A DNA stretch of 64,000 bases from an uncultured Bacteroidota bacterium. Its GTDB lineage: Bacteria > Bacteroidota > Bacteroidia > Chitinophagales > Chitinophagaceae. The stretch lies in assembly GCA_903865435.1 (NCBI GenBank), contig CAIPJS010000002.1, positions 21,375-85,374 of the forward strand, in the 5' to 3' direction. A program made the translations under genes and the position numbers. Position 1 is the stretch's first letter. The number at the start of each line of letters is the position of its first letter. The notes beneath the pieces were generated by a model. The model had not been told where the DNA came from, searched no databases, and was given only the letters and a program-made list of their open reading frames with translations. This document shows positions 16,172 to 24,521 of the stretch, piece by piece.

Positions 16172-18095
16172 GAATAAAGTAATTATTGCTTTGGGAATTT
16201 TATTTTTATTTGCTTCCTGCAAAAAAGAGATCCCTCAAAAACAATTAACAGTAAATGTAACACCAGCTGTTGGTGGCACAGTTACTCCAACTTCCGGGTC
16301 TTATGGTATGGGTTCAACTGTACAACTAATAGCAACACCTTCTGCTGAATATATATTTAAAGAATGGAATGGAGGATATACTGGAACTACGAATCCAGCA
16401 AATATTGTAATGGATGCGGATAAAACTGTTACTTGTGTTTTTGAGAAAAGACAATATCCACTTAGTTTAACTATTGTTGGATCTGGAACTGTGAAGGAAG
16501 AAATTATTAAAGTTGCTGCTGCATCAACTAATTATACATCGGGTACAACAGTGCGTTTAACACCAGGGCCAAGTGATGGATATCAATTTAAAGGATGGTC
16601 TGGAGATAATACTTCAACAACATCACCACTAGATTTAGTCATATCAAAAGCTACTAATCTAACTTGTACTTTTGAAAAAATGGCAATAACTACTTTAAAA
16701 ATTGATAATCTTTTAGATACATTGACTATTTCAAAAACACACAAATACATTGTCAAAGGGCTTTATTCAAATGGAGTTGCCATTGATTTAAGTGATAGTG
16801 TTAAGATAACAGCTTCAACATCTGGAGTAAATATTTTAACTAATAAAAATCTTGTAGGTGCTCAATCAGGCGGTGTTGTTGTAACCATAGCATTCAATAA
16901 TCTTACTTTAAAAGATACAGTGTATGTTTCTGAGATTGAAAATGTTGATTTAAGTACTCTATCATTCTTAACAACTCCTTCAAATCCTAATGCAAAAATT
17001 ATTGTACCTGTTGTTGTAATTAATTACTATCCTACTTTAAATGGTATAGATATTGATACAAAAAGAGCACCTGGTTATGGCAGCTTATCACCAATTACAA
17101 TACAGGATTTAAAAAATAGAACTACTGACTATATAACCTTGACTAAATATGGTTTAGAGGAAGCAAGTAAATATAGAGGTTATAGTAATCCTTCCCAAAC
17201 ATCAAACGTAAGTTTTAAAATAGTAAAATATGTTAATGTATATGAGATAAAAAGAGGTTTAAAAGATAAGCCAGATGCATCTTTAAGTGCTCAAGAGAAA
17301 CTTACACCAGTTTTTCAGCCTGATTATGTTGATATTTTTTCTAAAATAAGTTTACAATCATTAGTTGAAGGGAGTGGTGTTAAGGAGGTTTGGTTTTCAT
17401 TAAGGCCATTGAGCTCTGAATATCCTATTGTGAAGGACTCTTTAACTAATGGACTAACAGCCGCTAATTTTTTAAATTTACCTGAATCGAATATGGCAAG
17501 TCCAACAGGAAACGTTTCAAATAGTTGGTGGAGTGGTATTAAAACTAATAATTTGCCATTGCCAATATATAATAAAACATATGTAGTGTATGGCTATAAT
17601 TTAGAAACTTCTCCTGGCAATAATATACATAATAGAGGGCATCAAATTGAATCTCAACTTCAATCTTTAGATTCTGGGATTTTTGGATTAAATACTGCAA
17701 CGTTTTTAAATAAATTTGTAGGAATAACAATTGGACAAAATAACAATAAACCCTTAGGTAGAGCTGGTATGACACATTTTCCTCCAAATACAACCGTTGA
17801 TTATGATTACGATAATAAAACTTTAGTAGAAAGTGATATTGAAGATTGGAAACCATTAGGGGGCACTAAAAAATTAATTAATAGCGATAGATGGATTGGG
17901 TCTCAGCTTCTAAAATACCCTAGTTTAATTTCAACAAAAGATGATTATAATAAAGATCCTCAATATAAGTGGCTAATATTTTGGATGCAAAGTATCCCAG
18001 GATATAATAATGGTATAAGCGGAGTGAATGATTGGTGGGATTTATTTTATAATTGGGATAATTCAATCAAGAATAATTCAAAATTGAATAACTAA
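16170..18095 (+). CDS. large lipoprotein with InlB/Flg_new-type repeats and an unidentified C-terminal domain
   Basis: 641 residues with a lipobox FASC (Cys at about residue 17). Two InlB B-repeat-like units follow: VTPTSGSYGMGSTVQL with FKEWNGGY (about 30-90) and YTSGTTVRLTP with FKGWSGD (about 95-165). A middle beta-rich part spans about 170-265. The C-terminal 350 residues contain ESNMASPTGNVSNSWW, YVVYGYN, HNRGHQIESQL and RAGMTHFPPNTTVDYDYDN. I believe this resembles an uncharacterised secreted-protein family; HxxxHxxE could bind metal. It is the only gene between two 16-base direct repeats, so it may have arrived as a small insertion. A surface adhesin or enzyme role is inference. Confidence 0.75.
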   Translation: MNKVIIALGILFLFASCKKEIPQKQLTVNVTPAVGGTVTPTSGSYGMGSTVQLIATPSAEYIFKEWNGGYTGTTNPANIVMDADKTVTCVFEKRQYPLSLTIVGSGTVKEEIIKVAAASTNYTSGTTVRLTPGPSDGYQFKGWSGDNTSTTSPLDLVISKATNLTCTFEKMAITTLKIDNLLDTLTISKTHKYIVKGLYSNGVAIDLSDSVKITASTSGVNILTNKNLVGAQSGGVVVTIAFNNLTLKDTVYVSEIENVDLSTLSFLTTPSNPNAKIIVPVVVINYYPTLNGIDIDTKRAPGYGSLSPITIQDLKNRTTDYITLTKYGLEEASKYRGYSNPSQTSNVSFKIVKYVNVYEIKRGLKDKPDASLSAQEKLTPVFQPDYVDIFSKISLQSLVEGSGVKEVWFSLRPLSSEYPIVKDSLTNGLTAANFLNLPESNMASPTGNVSNSWWSGIKTNNLPLPIYNKTYVVYGYNLETSPGNNIHNRGHQIESQLQSLDSGIFGLNTATFLNKFVGITIGQNNNKPLGRAGMTHFPPNTTVDYDYDNKTLVESDIEDWKPLGGTKKLINSDRWIGSQLLKYPSLISTKDDYNKDPQYKWLIFWMQSIPGYNNGISGVNDWWDLFYNWDNSIKNNSKLNN

Positions 18096-18197
18096 ATATC
18101 TAGCAGATTTTCCATATTATTTTATAACTAATTCTTATTAAAACGTCAATTTGAATCAAATATTAGTGAAACTTTTAGTGAAACTAGTAAAAATAAT

Positions 18198-18238
18198 AAA
18201 CCCTTTAAAACATTGTTAATCAATGAATTAAAGGGTTT
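18198..18238 (-). terminator. long hairpin terminator after the tRNA-like RNA
   Basis: AAACCCTTTAA (18198-18208) pairs with TTAAAGGGTTT (18228-18238), and inside it CATTG pairs with CAATG. On the minus strand a T-rich tract (ATTATTTTTAC) follows, so it ends the RNA gene; it can also end the lipoprotein transcript from the other side. Confidence 0.75.
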
Positions 18239-18243
18239 TATTG

Positions 18244-18259
18244 TGCTGTAGGGGGAGGG
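18244..18259. repeat. 16-base direct repeat, copy 2 (inside the tRNA-like RNA 3' end)
   Basis: Same 16 bases as 16036-16051. This copy covers the acceptor 3' strand and the 3' half of the T-stem of the intact RNA. The 2.2 kb between the copies holds one gene. Confidence 0.85.
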
Positions 18260-18408
18260 ATCGAACCTCCAAGAGGCAGTTAGCTAAAACACAAAGTTGA
18301 GTGGTCTACCCTGGTCGCCTATTGCTAGACGGCTCTATGTTTCGTTTATCCCGTTATCCTCACCTCCGAGACAAGGAGGCATGTATGCCAAGATTTCATC
18401 ACCCCACA
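18246..18408 (-). ncRNA. tRNA-like RNA with an oversized variable region, identity unresolved
   Basis: On the minus strand the ends pair as a 7-base acceptor stem: TGTGGGG (18402-18408) with CCCTACA (18247-18253, one G-T pair). Next to the 3' strand is a perfect T-arm, GGAGG-TTCGATC-CCTCC (18254-18270). Near the 5' end is a class II-like D-arm (ATG...CAT around TTGG) and a perfect anticodon-type arm, CCTCC-TTGTCTC-GGAGG, whose loop would read GTC. Between this arm and the T-arm lie about 92 bases, where GAGG and CCTC could close a giant variable arm; an inner GTCTA/TAGAC pair is possible. Total 163 bases, CCA not encoded. Too long for a normal tRNA and too short for tmRNA. Transcribed divergently from the Lrp gene. 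Confidence 0.6.
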
Positions 18409-18569
18409 GTATTTAAGAACTTATCATTTGAGTGGTTTATCTAATTTTTTCCCTCATTTGATAAATCAAAACTAAAGTATTGCCTTTTATGTTGCAAATA
18501 TTTTAAGTATATTCTTTAAAATATAGAAAAATATTAATAAATTGCCATATTATTTAAAATCATATAAAT

Positions 18570-19058
18570 ATGGAGCCTAAAATGAACCCAAAATTGAACA
18601 TTGACAAAAGCCTTGACAAGCTGGATTTGCAAATTATACAAGCCATGATGCAAGATGCTGAAGTTTCCTATGCCGATTTAGGCAAGCAGTTTTTTGTATC
18701 GGGCGGTACCATTCACGTGCGTATTAAGAAACTAGAGGAGTTGGGCATTGTGAAAGGCAAGCGTTTAGCTGTTGATTTAAAAGTGTTGGGCTATGATATC
18801 ATTGCCTTTATTGGTATTTACTTGGAAAAAAGTTCAATGTATGATACGGTGGCCTTGGCCTTAAAAAATATTCCTCAAGTAGTGCGTGTGAATTATACCA
18901 CGGGTAATTATAGCATGTTTGTGGAAATTGTTTGCAAAGACATTCAACAACTTCGTTTTGTACTACATGATGAACTGCAAAAAATTAAAGGAATTGAGCG
19001 AACTGAAACCTTAATTTCTTTGGAAGAAAGTTTTTCTCGTAATGTGAAGATTGTTTAA
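18570..19058 (+). CDS. Lrp/AsnC-family transcriptional regulator
   Basis: 162 residues: an N-terminal winged helix-turn-helix (about 16-75; LDKLDLQIIQAMMQDAEVSYADLGKQ and GGTIHVRIKKLEELGIVKG) and a C-terminal RAM/AsnC effector domain (about 80-155, with IAFIGIYLEK and VRVNYTTGNYSMFVEI). A second ATG four codons in (18582) is possible. It lies 34 bases ahead of the iron-sulfur subunit gene of a molybdenum hydroxylase and may control it, or may be a general amino-acid-responsive regulator as is common for short Lrp proteins in Bacteroidota. Divergent from the tRNA-like RNA. Confidence 0.88.
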   Translation: MEPKMNPKLNIDKSLDKLDLQIIQAMMQDAEVSYADLGKQFFVSGGTIHVRIKKLEELGIVKGKRLAVDLKVLGYDIIAFIGIYLEKSSMYDTVALALKNIPQVVRVNYTTGNYSMFVEIVCKDIQQLRFVLHDELQKIKGIERTETLISLEESFSRNVKIV

Positions 19059-19092
19059 AATTTCGTTTGTAAATTACATCAAATCTAAGCTT

Positions 19093-19698
19093 ATGAATCC
19101 CTGTAATTCTTATAAAAGCAGAAGGGGCTTTTTAAAAAAATCTGCATCTATTGCAGCATTATATTTGGCACCTGCTACTTTAGTTAAAACTTTTGCCATA
19201 GACCGTGTAGTGCCTTTGCCAATTGCTAAAGAAAAATTAACCATTACCATCAATGGAAAATTAATGAATCTTGAAATAGATGCAAGAACTACTTTGCTTA
19301 ATTTATTAAGAGAAGATTTAGCCTATACGGGTACGAAAAAAGGTTGTGAGATGGGACAATGTGGGGCATGTACCATTCACATCAATGGCAAAAGAACCAA
19401 GTCTTGTATTCAATTGGCCTTAAGCAATCAAAACAATAAAATCACCACCATCGAAGGATTAAGCGATGGTACTGAATTACATCCTATGCAAGCTGCATTT
19501 TTAAAGAATGATGCTTTTCAATGTGGTTATTGTACAAGCGGTCAAATTATGTCGGCTGTTACTTGCGTAAGAGAAGGCAATGCAAAAACAAGAAAAAGTA
19601 TTCAAGCTTATATGGATACAAATATTTGTAGATGCGGTGCGTATCAAAACATTGTAGATGCTATTGAAGAAGTAGCTAAATCGGGTGCTAAAATTTAA
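19093..19698 (+). CDS. Tat-exported 2Fe-2S subunit of a xanthine-dehydrogenase-family molybdenum hydroxylase
   Basis: The ATG at 19093 gives 201 residues; a TTG at 19051 is also in frame but overlaps the Lrp stop. Residues 8-14 contain the twin-arginine motif SRRGFLK followed by a hydrophobic stretch, so the complex is likely exported by Tat, as in E. coli PaoABC. Plant-type 2Fe-2S cysteines are Cys85, 90, 93 and 105; the second cluster has Cys144, 147, 179 and 181 (CGYC and CRC). The catalytic subunit gene starts 18 bases downstream. The usual middle FAD subunit is not between them. Confidence 0.87.
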   Translation: MNPCNSYKSRRGFLKKSASIAALYLAPATLVKTFAIDRVVPLPIAKEKLTITINGKLMNLEIDARTTLLNLLREDLAYTGTKKGCEMGQCGACTIHINGKRTKSCIQLALSNQNNKITTIEGLSDGTELHPMQAAFLKNDAFQCGYCTSGQIMSAVTCVREGNAKTRKSIQAYMDTNICRCGAYQNIVDAIEEVAKSGAKI

Positions 19699-19716
19699 AT
19701 ACTTTAATTCAACCTT

Positions 19717-21954
19717 ATGAAATCAAATAATAATACCCTATTGATAGAAGATGAAAGAGTGGATGGCTCCGACAAAGTAACAGGCAAAGCCAAATATGCT
19801 GCTGAACATAGTTTACCCAATATGGCTTATGCAGTATTTGTTACCAGTACCATTGCCAAAGGAAACATTAAAACTTTAGATACTTCCAAAGCCTTGGCTT
19901 CACCAGGTGTATTGGATGTAATTTATTATGCCAATTGCCCTGCTGTGCCTGGTTATGCTAGCAATGCTGCAGACAGACCAAAAAATGTATCTGAGTGGAG
20001 AGGCTATAAAGTTTTGTATGACAATAAAGTACGCTTTTTTGGGCAGCCCATTGCCTTAGTGGTAGCAGATAGTTTTGAGAATGCCAATGCTGCAGTTAGA
20101 TTGGTGAAAGCCGAATATGAGATTGAAAAATTTGAAACTAATTTTGATAAAGCACGATTAGATCCTACGCTTTTAAAATCACCCGTTAATTATAAAAGAG
20201 GTACAGAAAAAAAATTCAAAGAAGCTGCTAGCTTTGTTGAAGCAGAATACAATATTCCTATTGAAGTGCACAATGCAATGGAATTGTTTGCTACCATTGC
20301 TTTTTGGGAAGGAGAAGATAGAGTTACTTTATACGATAAAACACAAGGTCCTAAAAGCACACAGTCTACGGTAGTAAGAACTTTTGGACTGACTGATAAA
20401 AATGTTAGAGTGATTACCGAAAATGTGGGTGGTGCGTTTGGAAGTGGTTTAAGAACTTGGGCCAATGTACCTGCTGCATGTATTGCTGCAAAAAAATTAA
20501 ATCGTCCAGTGAAGTTGGTGTTGACTCGACCTCAAATGTTTACATTGGTTGGCTATCGACCACAATCCTGGCAAAAAGTGGGTATTGGTGCAGATGCGTC
20601 TGGAAATTTTATGGGCATATCGCATGAAGCCATCAGCAATTGTGCTAGATACGAAGATTTTAGAGAAGGTATTGTAGAAGCTTCTAAATTTTTATATGCA
20701 TGTGAAAATGTGGATACCAAACACAGCATACTTCCTTTGGATATGAGTTCGCCAATTTGGATGCGTGGTCCTGGAGAAGCTACCGGTTGCTTTGCTTTGG
20801 AATCGGCCATTGATGAGTTAGCGTATAAATTAAATATGGATCCAGTCCAATTGAGAATCAAAAATTTCACAGCGATTAATCCAGACAATAAATTACCCTT
20901 CTCTGATATCAATATTAAAGATTGCTATGCATATGGTATGGAAAAAATTGGATGGAAAAATCGTCCCATGGTGCCAGGTTCTTTAAAAGAAAATGGAATG
21001 CTGATTGGCTATGGTATGTCGGTGGGTGTCTTTGGTGCAGGTAAGGGAACAGCATCAGTAAGAATTGTATTGAGCAATGACGGTAAATTGATATTGGAAT
21101 GTGCAGTTAGTGATATGGGTCCGGGCACAATGACTTCTATGACAAAAATTGCTGCTGAAGCAATGCAAATGCCGATGCAAAAAATTAAATTCAAATTAGG
21201 TGATTCTGATTTGCCTCCAGGTCCATCACAAGGTGGATCGGGTACAACTTCTACTGTAGGATCTGCTGTGGATATGGCTTGCAAAACAGTGCAACTCAAA
21301 TTAAAAGAATTGGCCATTCAGTTCGCACCTGCATTCACAGGCATGACTGCGGACGCCTTAGAAGTAAAAAATGAAATGGTGGTAGCCAAAGCCAATGCAG
21401 CTATTAAAATTGAAGTGCCAAGTTTATTAAAATTGGCCAATCAAGATAAAATTGATTTAACCATAACTTCTTCTGGTAAAACTGCTGAACAACTTAAGTA
21501 TACCAGTAATTCTTTTTCAGCACACTTTGTAAAATTGGCAGTGAATCCAAAAGATGGAACTATAAAAGTGTTGAATGTAGTTACTACAGGAGATGCTGGT
21601 AAAATTGTAAGTCCTAAAACTGCGAGAAGCCAAATGCTGGGTGGCGTAGTAGGTGGCATTGGCATGGCATTAACCGAAAAAGTAGAGATGGATCATACTA
21701 CAGGACAAATTATCAATGCTAGTTTTGGTGGATACCATGTTCCTTTACATTCTCAAATTCCAAATACCGAAGTTTACTTTGTCAATAAACCTGATCCACA
21801 TGTCAATGATATCGGATCTAAAGGTATTGGAGAAATTGCATTGATTGGGTTTGCTGGAGCTATTGCCAATGCGGTTTATAACGCTACAGGTAAAAGAGTA
21901 AGAGACCTACCTATTACACCAGATAAACTGGGTTATAAAATTGTAAAAGCATAA
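19717..21954 (+). CDS. molybdopterin-binding catalytic subunit of a xanthine-dehydrogenase-family enzyme
   Basis: 745 residues, the usual length for PaoC/YagR-like catalytic subunits. Motifs in order: VRFFGQPIALVVAD, NVGGAFGSGL, MRGPGEATG, QGGSGTTSTVGSA (Mo-pterin contacts) and the C-terminal KGIGEIAL, whose Glu is the catalytic base near Mo. There is no own signal peptide, so it is probably carried through Tat by the partner subunit. With only two subunits the enzyme resembles isoquinoline-oxidoreductase or aldehyde-oxidase pairs that hand electrons to something other than NAD. The substrate (aldehyde or N-heterocycle) cannot be told. A hairpin terminator lies at 21960-21993. Confidence 0.87.
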   Translation: MKSNNNTLLIEDERVDGSDKVTGKAKYAAEHSLPNMAYAVFVTSTIAKGNIKTLDTSKALASPGVLDVIYYANCPAVPGYASNAADRPKNVSEWRGYKVLYDNKVRFFGQPIALVVADSFENANAAVRLVKAEYEIEKFETNFDKARLDPTLLKSPVNYKRGTEKKFKEAASFVEAEYNIPIEVHNAMELFATIAFWEGEDRVTLYDKTQGPKSTQSTVVRTFGLTDKNVRVITENVGGAFGSGLRTWANVPAACIAAKKLNRPVKLVLTRPQMFTLVGYRPQSWQKVGIGADASGNFMGISHEAISNCARYEDFREGIVEASKFLYACENVDTKHSILPLDMSSPIWMRGPGEATGCFALESAIDELAYKLNMDPVQLRIKNFTAINPDNKLPFSDINIKDCYAYGMEKIGWKNRPMVPGSLKENGMLIGYGMSVGVFGAGKGTASVRIVLSNDGKLILECAVSDMGPGTMTSMTKIAAEAMQMPMQKIKFKLGDSDLPPGPSQGGSGTTSTVGSAVDMACKTVQLKLKELAIQFAPAFTGMTADALEVKNEMVVAKANAAIKIEVPSLLKLANQDKIDLTITSSGKTAEQLKYTSNSFSAHFVKLAVNPKDGTIKVLNVVTTGDAGKIVSPKTARSQMLGGVVGGIGMALTEKVEMDHTTGQIINASFGGYHVPLHSQIPNTEVYFVNKPDPHVNDIGSKGIGEIALIGFAGAIANAVYNATGKRVRDLPITPDKLGYKIVKA

Positions 21955-21959
21955 ATAAA

Positions 21960-21993
21960 AAAGAGTCCCACATTATAATTTGCGGGACGCTTT
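21960..21993. terminator. hairpin between convergent molybdenum hydroxylase and acyl-CoA dehydrogenase genes
   Basis: AAAG-A-GTCCC (21960-21969) pairs with GGGAC-G-CTTT (21984-21993), one A/G mismatch in a ten-position stem. It sits between convergent stops and can serve both. Confidence 0.65.
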
Positions 21994-22022
21994 GTACTTA
22001 CTACATATATTTTTATTTAATC

Positions 22023-23807
22023 TTATAATTTATAACCATCATCGGCTACCAACTGCGCGCAAATTCTTCTACGTGCTTCTTTGCTGTTAAAGGCATCTAC
22101 TTTGGTAAATCGCTTTAATCCAATATTCATCATACGCAATTCATCCCCTTCGGCAAAACTATTTACTGCATCTTTACCAGCTTTGTTAATGGCATCGGCT
22201 GCATCATAAATATAAGTGCGCACGATATCGGCTTGCACAGCAACAGCTGCTTCACCTTTCATGGTGGTTAACTTTTCTAATCTTAACAAAGCAGATTCGG
22301 CATGAAAAGTGATAATGGACATGTCTGCAATGTTCATTAATATTTCTTGTTCCTTATTTAAGGTCATCATTAATTTTTGAACGGCTGCACCTGCTACCAT
22401 CAAAATACATTTCTTAAAATTTGCGATGGCTTGTTTTTCTTTGGCGAATGGAGTTTCATCTCCACCACCAAAATCAGGAATGCTCATTAATTCTTTTTGC
22501 ACATTCATGGCAGGGCCCATTAAATCTAGTTTGCCTTTCATGGCTCGTTTTAAAACCATGTCTACCGTTAGCAATCTATTGATTTCATTGGTGCCTTCGT
22601 AAATTCTATTGATACGACTATCGCGGTATGCTTTTGAAATAGCATATTCATCACTGTAGCCATTGCCTCCATGTATTTGTACGCCTTCGTCTACTACAAA
22701 ATCTAAAACCTCACTACCAAATACTTTTAAGATGGCACACTCAATAGCATATTCTTCGGCAGCACCTAATAATGATTCTGACAATGATTTTCCTTGGGCC
22801 AATAATATTTGTTCTTGCTCATCTATATTGTAAGAGACTCTGTACAAAGCACTTTCGCCCACCCACATACGAATGGCCATTTCGGCCAATTTATGTCGGA
22901 TGGCGCCAAATTTTACAATGGGTAATTTAAATTGTTCTCTTGTTTTTGCATATTGTACCGATTCGCTCAATGCACGTCTCGCACCGCCTAAGGTAGCTCC
23001 GCCTAATTTTAATCTTCCAATATTTAAAATATTAAACGCAATGATATGTCCTTTGCCAATTTCACCCAATACATTTTCTACAGGCACTTTACAATCTTGA
23101 AAATACAATTGCACAGTAGAAGATCCTTTGATGCCCATCTTATGTTCTTCGGGTCCTTGTGTGAAACCTTCTGTACCTCTTTCTATAATGAATGCAGTAA
23201 ATTGTTCTCCATCTATTTTTGCAAACACAGTATATACATCTGCAAAGCCACCATTGGTGATCCAGCATTTTTGTCCATTGATGATATAGTGTTTTCCATC
23301 GGCAGATAATTTTGCGGTGGTCTTGGCACTCAATGCATCAGAACCACTATTAGGTTCGGTCAATCCATAAGAACCTTTGTATTCACCTGTAGCCAATTTG
23401 GTTACATATTTTTGTTTTTGTGCTTCTGTGCCAAAATACAAAATGGGTAAAGTACCAATACCTGAATGTGCCGCATTGGCAACAGAGAAAGAATAACCAG
23501 CACCTAAATATTCTGCAACAATAACAGAAGTCACAAAATCTTTTCCAGATCCACCGTAAGCTTCGGGTACGGTAATGCCTAATAAGCCCTGTGCGCCTGC
23601 TTTTTCAAGTAAGGAAGGCATTAAACCTGGTTCTAACTTATCAATTCTATCTGCAACAGTCAATACTTCGGTATCAATAAACTGCGTACACATGTCACGT
23701 ACCATCAATTGCTCTTCATTGTATTGTTCAGGTACAAATATTTCATCGGCTTGAACTTCTCTAATGATCCATTCGCCTCCTTTAATTACTGTTTTGGTAG
23801 TTTCCAT
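22023..23807 (-). CDS. acyl-CoA dehydrogenase, VLCAD/ACAD9-like long form
   Basis: 594 residues, longer than 380-residue short-chain ACADs, with the extra C-terminal domain of VLCAD-type enzymes. Motifs: YGLTEPNSGSDALSAKTTA (FAD/substrate region, about residues 152-170), WITNGGFADVYTVFAKID, and RIYEGTNEINRLL, whose Glu is the expected catalytic base. It performs the first, FAD-dependent step of fatty-acid beta-oxidation; the electron acceptor would be ETF. A MarR regulator lies 74 bases upstream on the same strand and probably regulates it. It converges on the molybdenum hydroxylase genes with a shared terminator. Confidence 0.92.
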   Translation of the reverse strand: METTKTVIKGGEWIIREVQADEIFVPEQYNEEQLMVRDMCTQFIDTEVLTVADRIDKLEPGLMPSLLEKAGAQGLLGITVPEAYGGSGKDFVTSVIVAEYLGAGYSFSVANAAHSGIGTLPILYFGTEAQKQKYVTKLATGEYKGSYGLTEPNSGSDALSAKTTAKLSADGKHYIINGQKCWITNGGFADVYTVFAKIDGEQFTAFIIERGTEGFTQGPEEHKMGIKGSSTVQLYFQDCKVPVENVLGEIGKGHIIAFNILNIGRLKLGGATLGGARRALSESVQYAKTREQFKLPIVKFGAIRHKLAEMAIRMWVGESALYRVSYNIDEQEQILLAQGKSLSESLLGAAEEYAIECAILKVFGSEVLDFVVDEGVQIHGGNGYSDEYAISKAYRDSRINRIYEGTNEINRLLTVDMVLKRAMKGKLDLMGPAMNVQKELMSIPDFGGGDETPFAKEKQAIANFKKCILMVAGAAVQKLMMTLNKEQEILMNIADMSIITFHAESALLRLEKLTTMKGEAAVAVQADIVRTYIYDAADAINKAGKDAVNSFAEGDELRMMNIGLKRFTKVDAFNSKEARRRICAQLVADDGYKL

Positions 23808-23881
23808 AAAATTTATTTAAAATTTCTTTGTTAAATTATGTTGAATTTATCTTTTTCAATTAATTTTTTGTTGTCAATCAT

Positions 23882-24337
23882 TTAGAGTAAATCCTTGTTG
23901 GTTAAATTATCATACACTCTTTGAAAAACATTTTTTACGATATCAATTTCTTCTTTGCTAATGTTTAACAATGCTTCATTCATGGTTTGATTGGCCAATT
24001 CATAAGTAATTTGTTGTAAAGGTTTGGCGATATCCGTTAAGTACACCAAATTAATACGTCGATCATCTTTCGATGCAACACGCACTACCAATTCTTGTTT
24101 TTCTAAATTATCAATAAGTCGGGTCGTACTTGCTTTGTCTCTAAAAGTTCGATTGCCTAATTCCAATTGACTGAGTCCATCTTCTTTCCAAAGATGATAT
24201 AAGACAGACCATTGCTCAATGGTAATATCGAGTCCGGCTTTTCTAAAATTCTTTTGTAATCGACGGGCAACAGCCGTTGTAGCCATGCCATTGATGACAC
24301 TGTAGAGTTCTCCTCTTTTAAATTGGTTGTTTGACAT
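23882..24337 (-). CDS. MarR-family transcriptional regulator
   Basis: With the ATG at 24337 (MSNNQFKRGELY) the protein is 151 residues. An upstream ATG at 24370 would start on the far side of a palindrome that looks like its own operator, so the shorter form is preferred. The winged helix is visible in LDITIEQWSVLYHLWKEDGL, TRLIDNLEKQELVVRVASKDDRR and the wing NLVYLTD. It lies just upstream of the acyl-CoA dehydrogenase gene and likely senses a fatty-acid or aromatic CoA-related ligand to control it and itself; the ligand is unknown. Confidence 0.85.
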   Translation of the reverse strand: MSNNQFKRGELYSVINGMATTAVARRLQKNFRKAGLDITIEQWSVLYHLWKEDGLSQLELGNRTFRDKASTTRLIDNLEKQELVVRVASKDDRRINLVYLTDIAKPLQQITYELANQTMNEALLNISKEEIDIVKNVFQRVYDNLTNKDLL

Positions 24338-24341
24338 ATAG

Positions 24342-24357
24342 TTAGTTATGCAACTAA
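24342..24357. promoter_or_regulatory. palindromic operator before the marR gene
   Basis: TTAGTT (24342-24347), ATGC, AACTAA (24352-24357): perfect inverted repeat, flanked on both sides by TATA. It is four bases upstream of the marR ATG, a typical autoregulatory position for MarR dimers. Confidence 0.5.
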
Positions 24358-24430
24358 TATAAATGTACAATCAATTTTGTATATTTTGCTAAATATTTGC
24401 CCTTTTTTGTATTTTTTTGAATGATTTTAC

Positions 24431-24467
24431 CCCATTTTGGGTCAAAATGGGCCATTTTAGCTAAAAT
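24431..24467. repeat. two tandem hairpins between marR and the fucose operon end
   Basis: CCCATTTT/AAAATGGG (24431-24438, 24444-24451) is followed by ATTTTAG/CTAAAAT (24454-24467). No strong T-run follows on either strand, so a terminator role for the minus-strand kinase gene at 24522 is possible but not clear. Confidence 0.45.
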
Positions 24468-24521
24468 AGAAAAAGGAGAAAAAGGGGTAATTTCGTGGAT
24501 TAAGGCATCAGATTTGAGCGA

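Noticed and set aside
18246..18408. Calling the RNA an ordinary tRNA-Asp or a tmRNA
   Set aside because: The anticodon-type loop reads GTC, but the D-arm and the ~92-base variable part do not fit tRNA-Asp. tmRNA would be about twice as long and no tag-peptide frame was seen.
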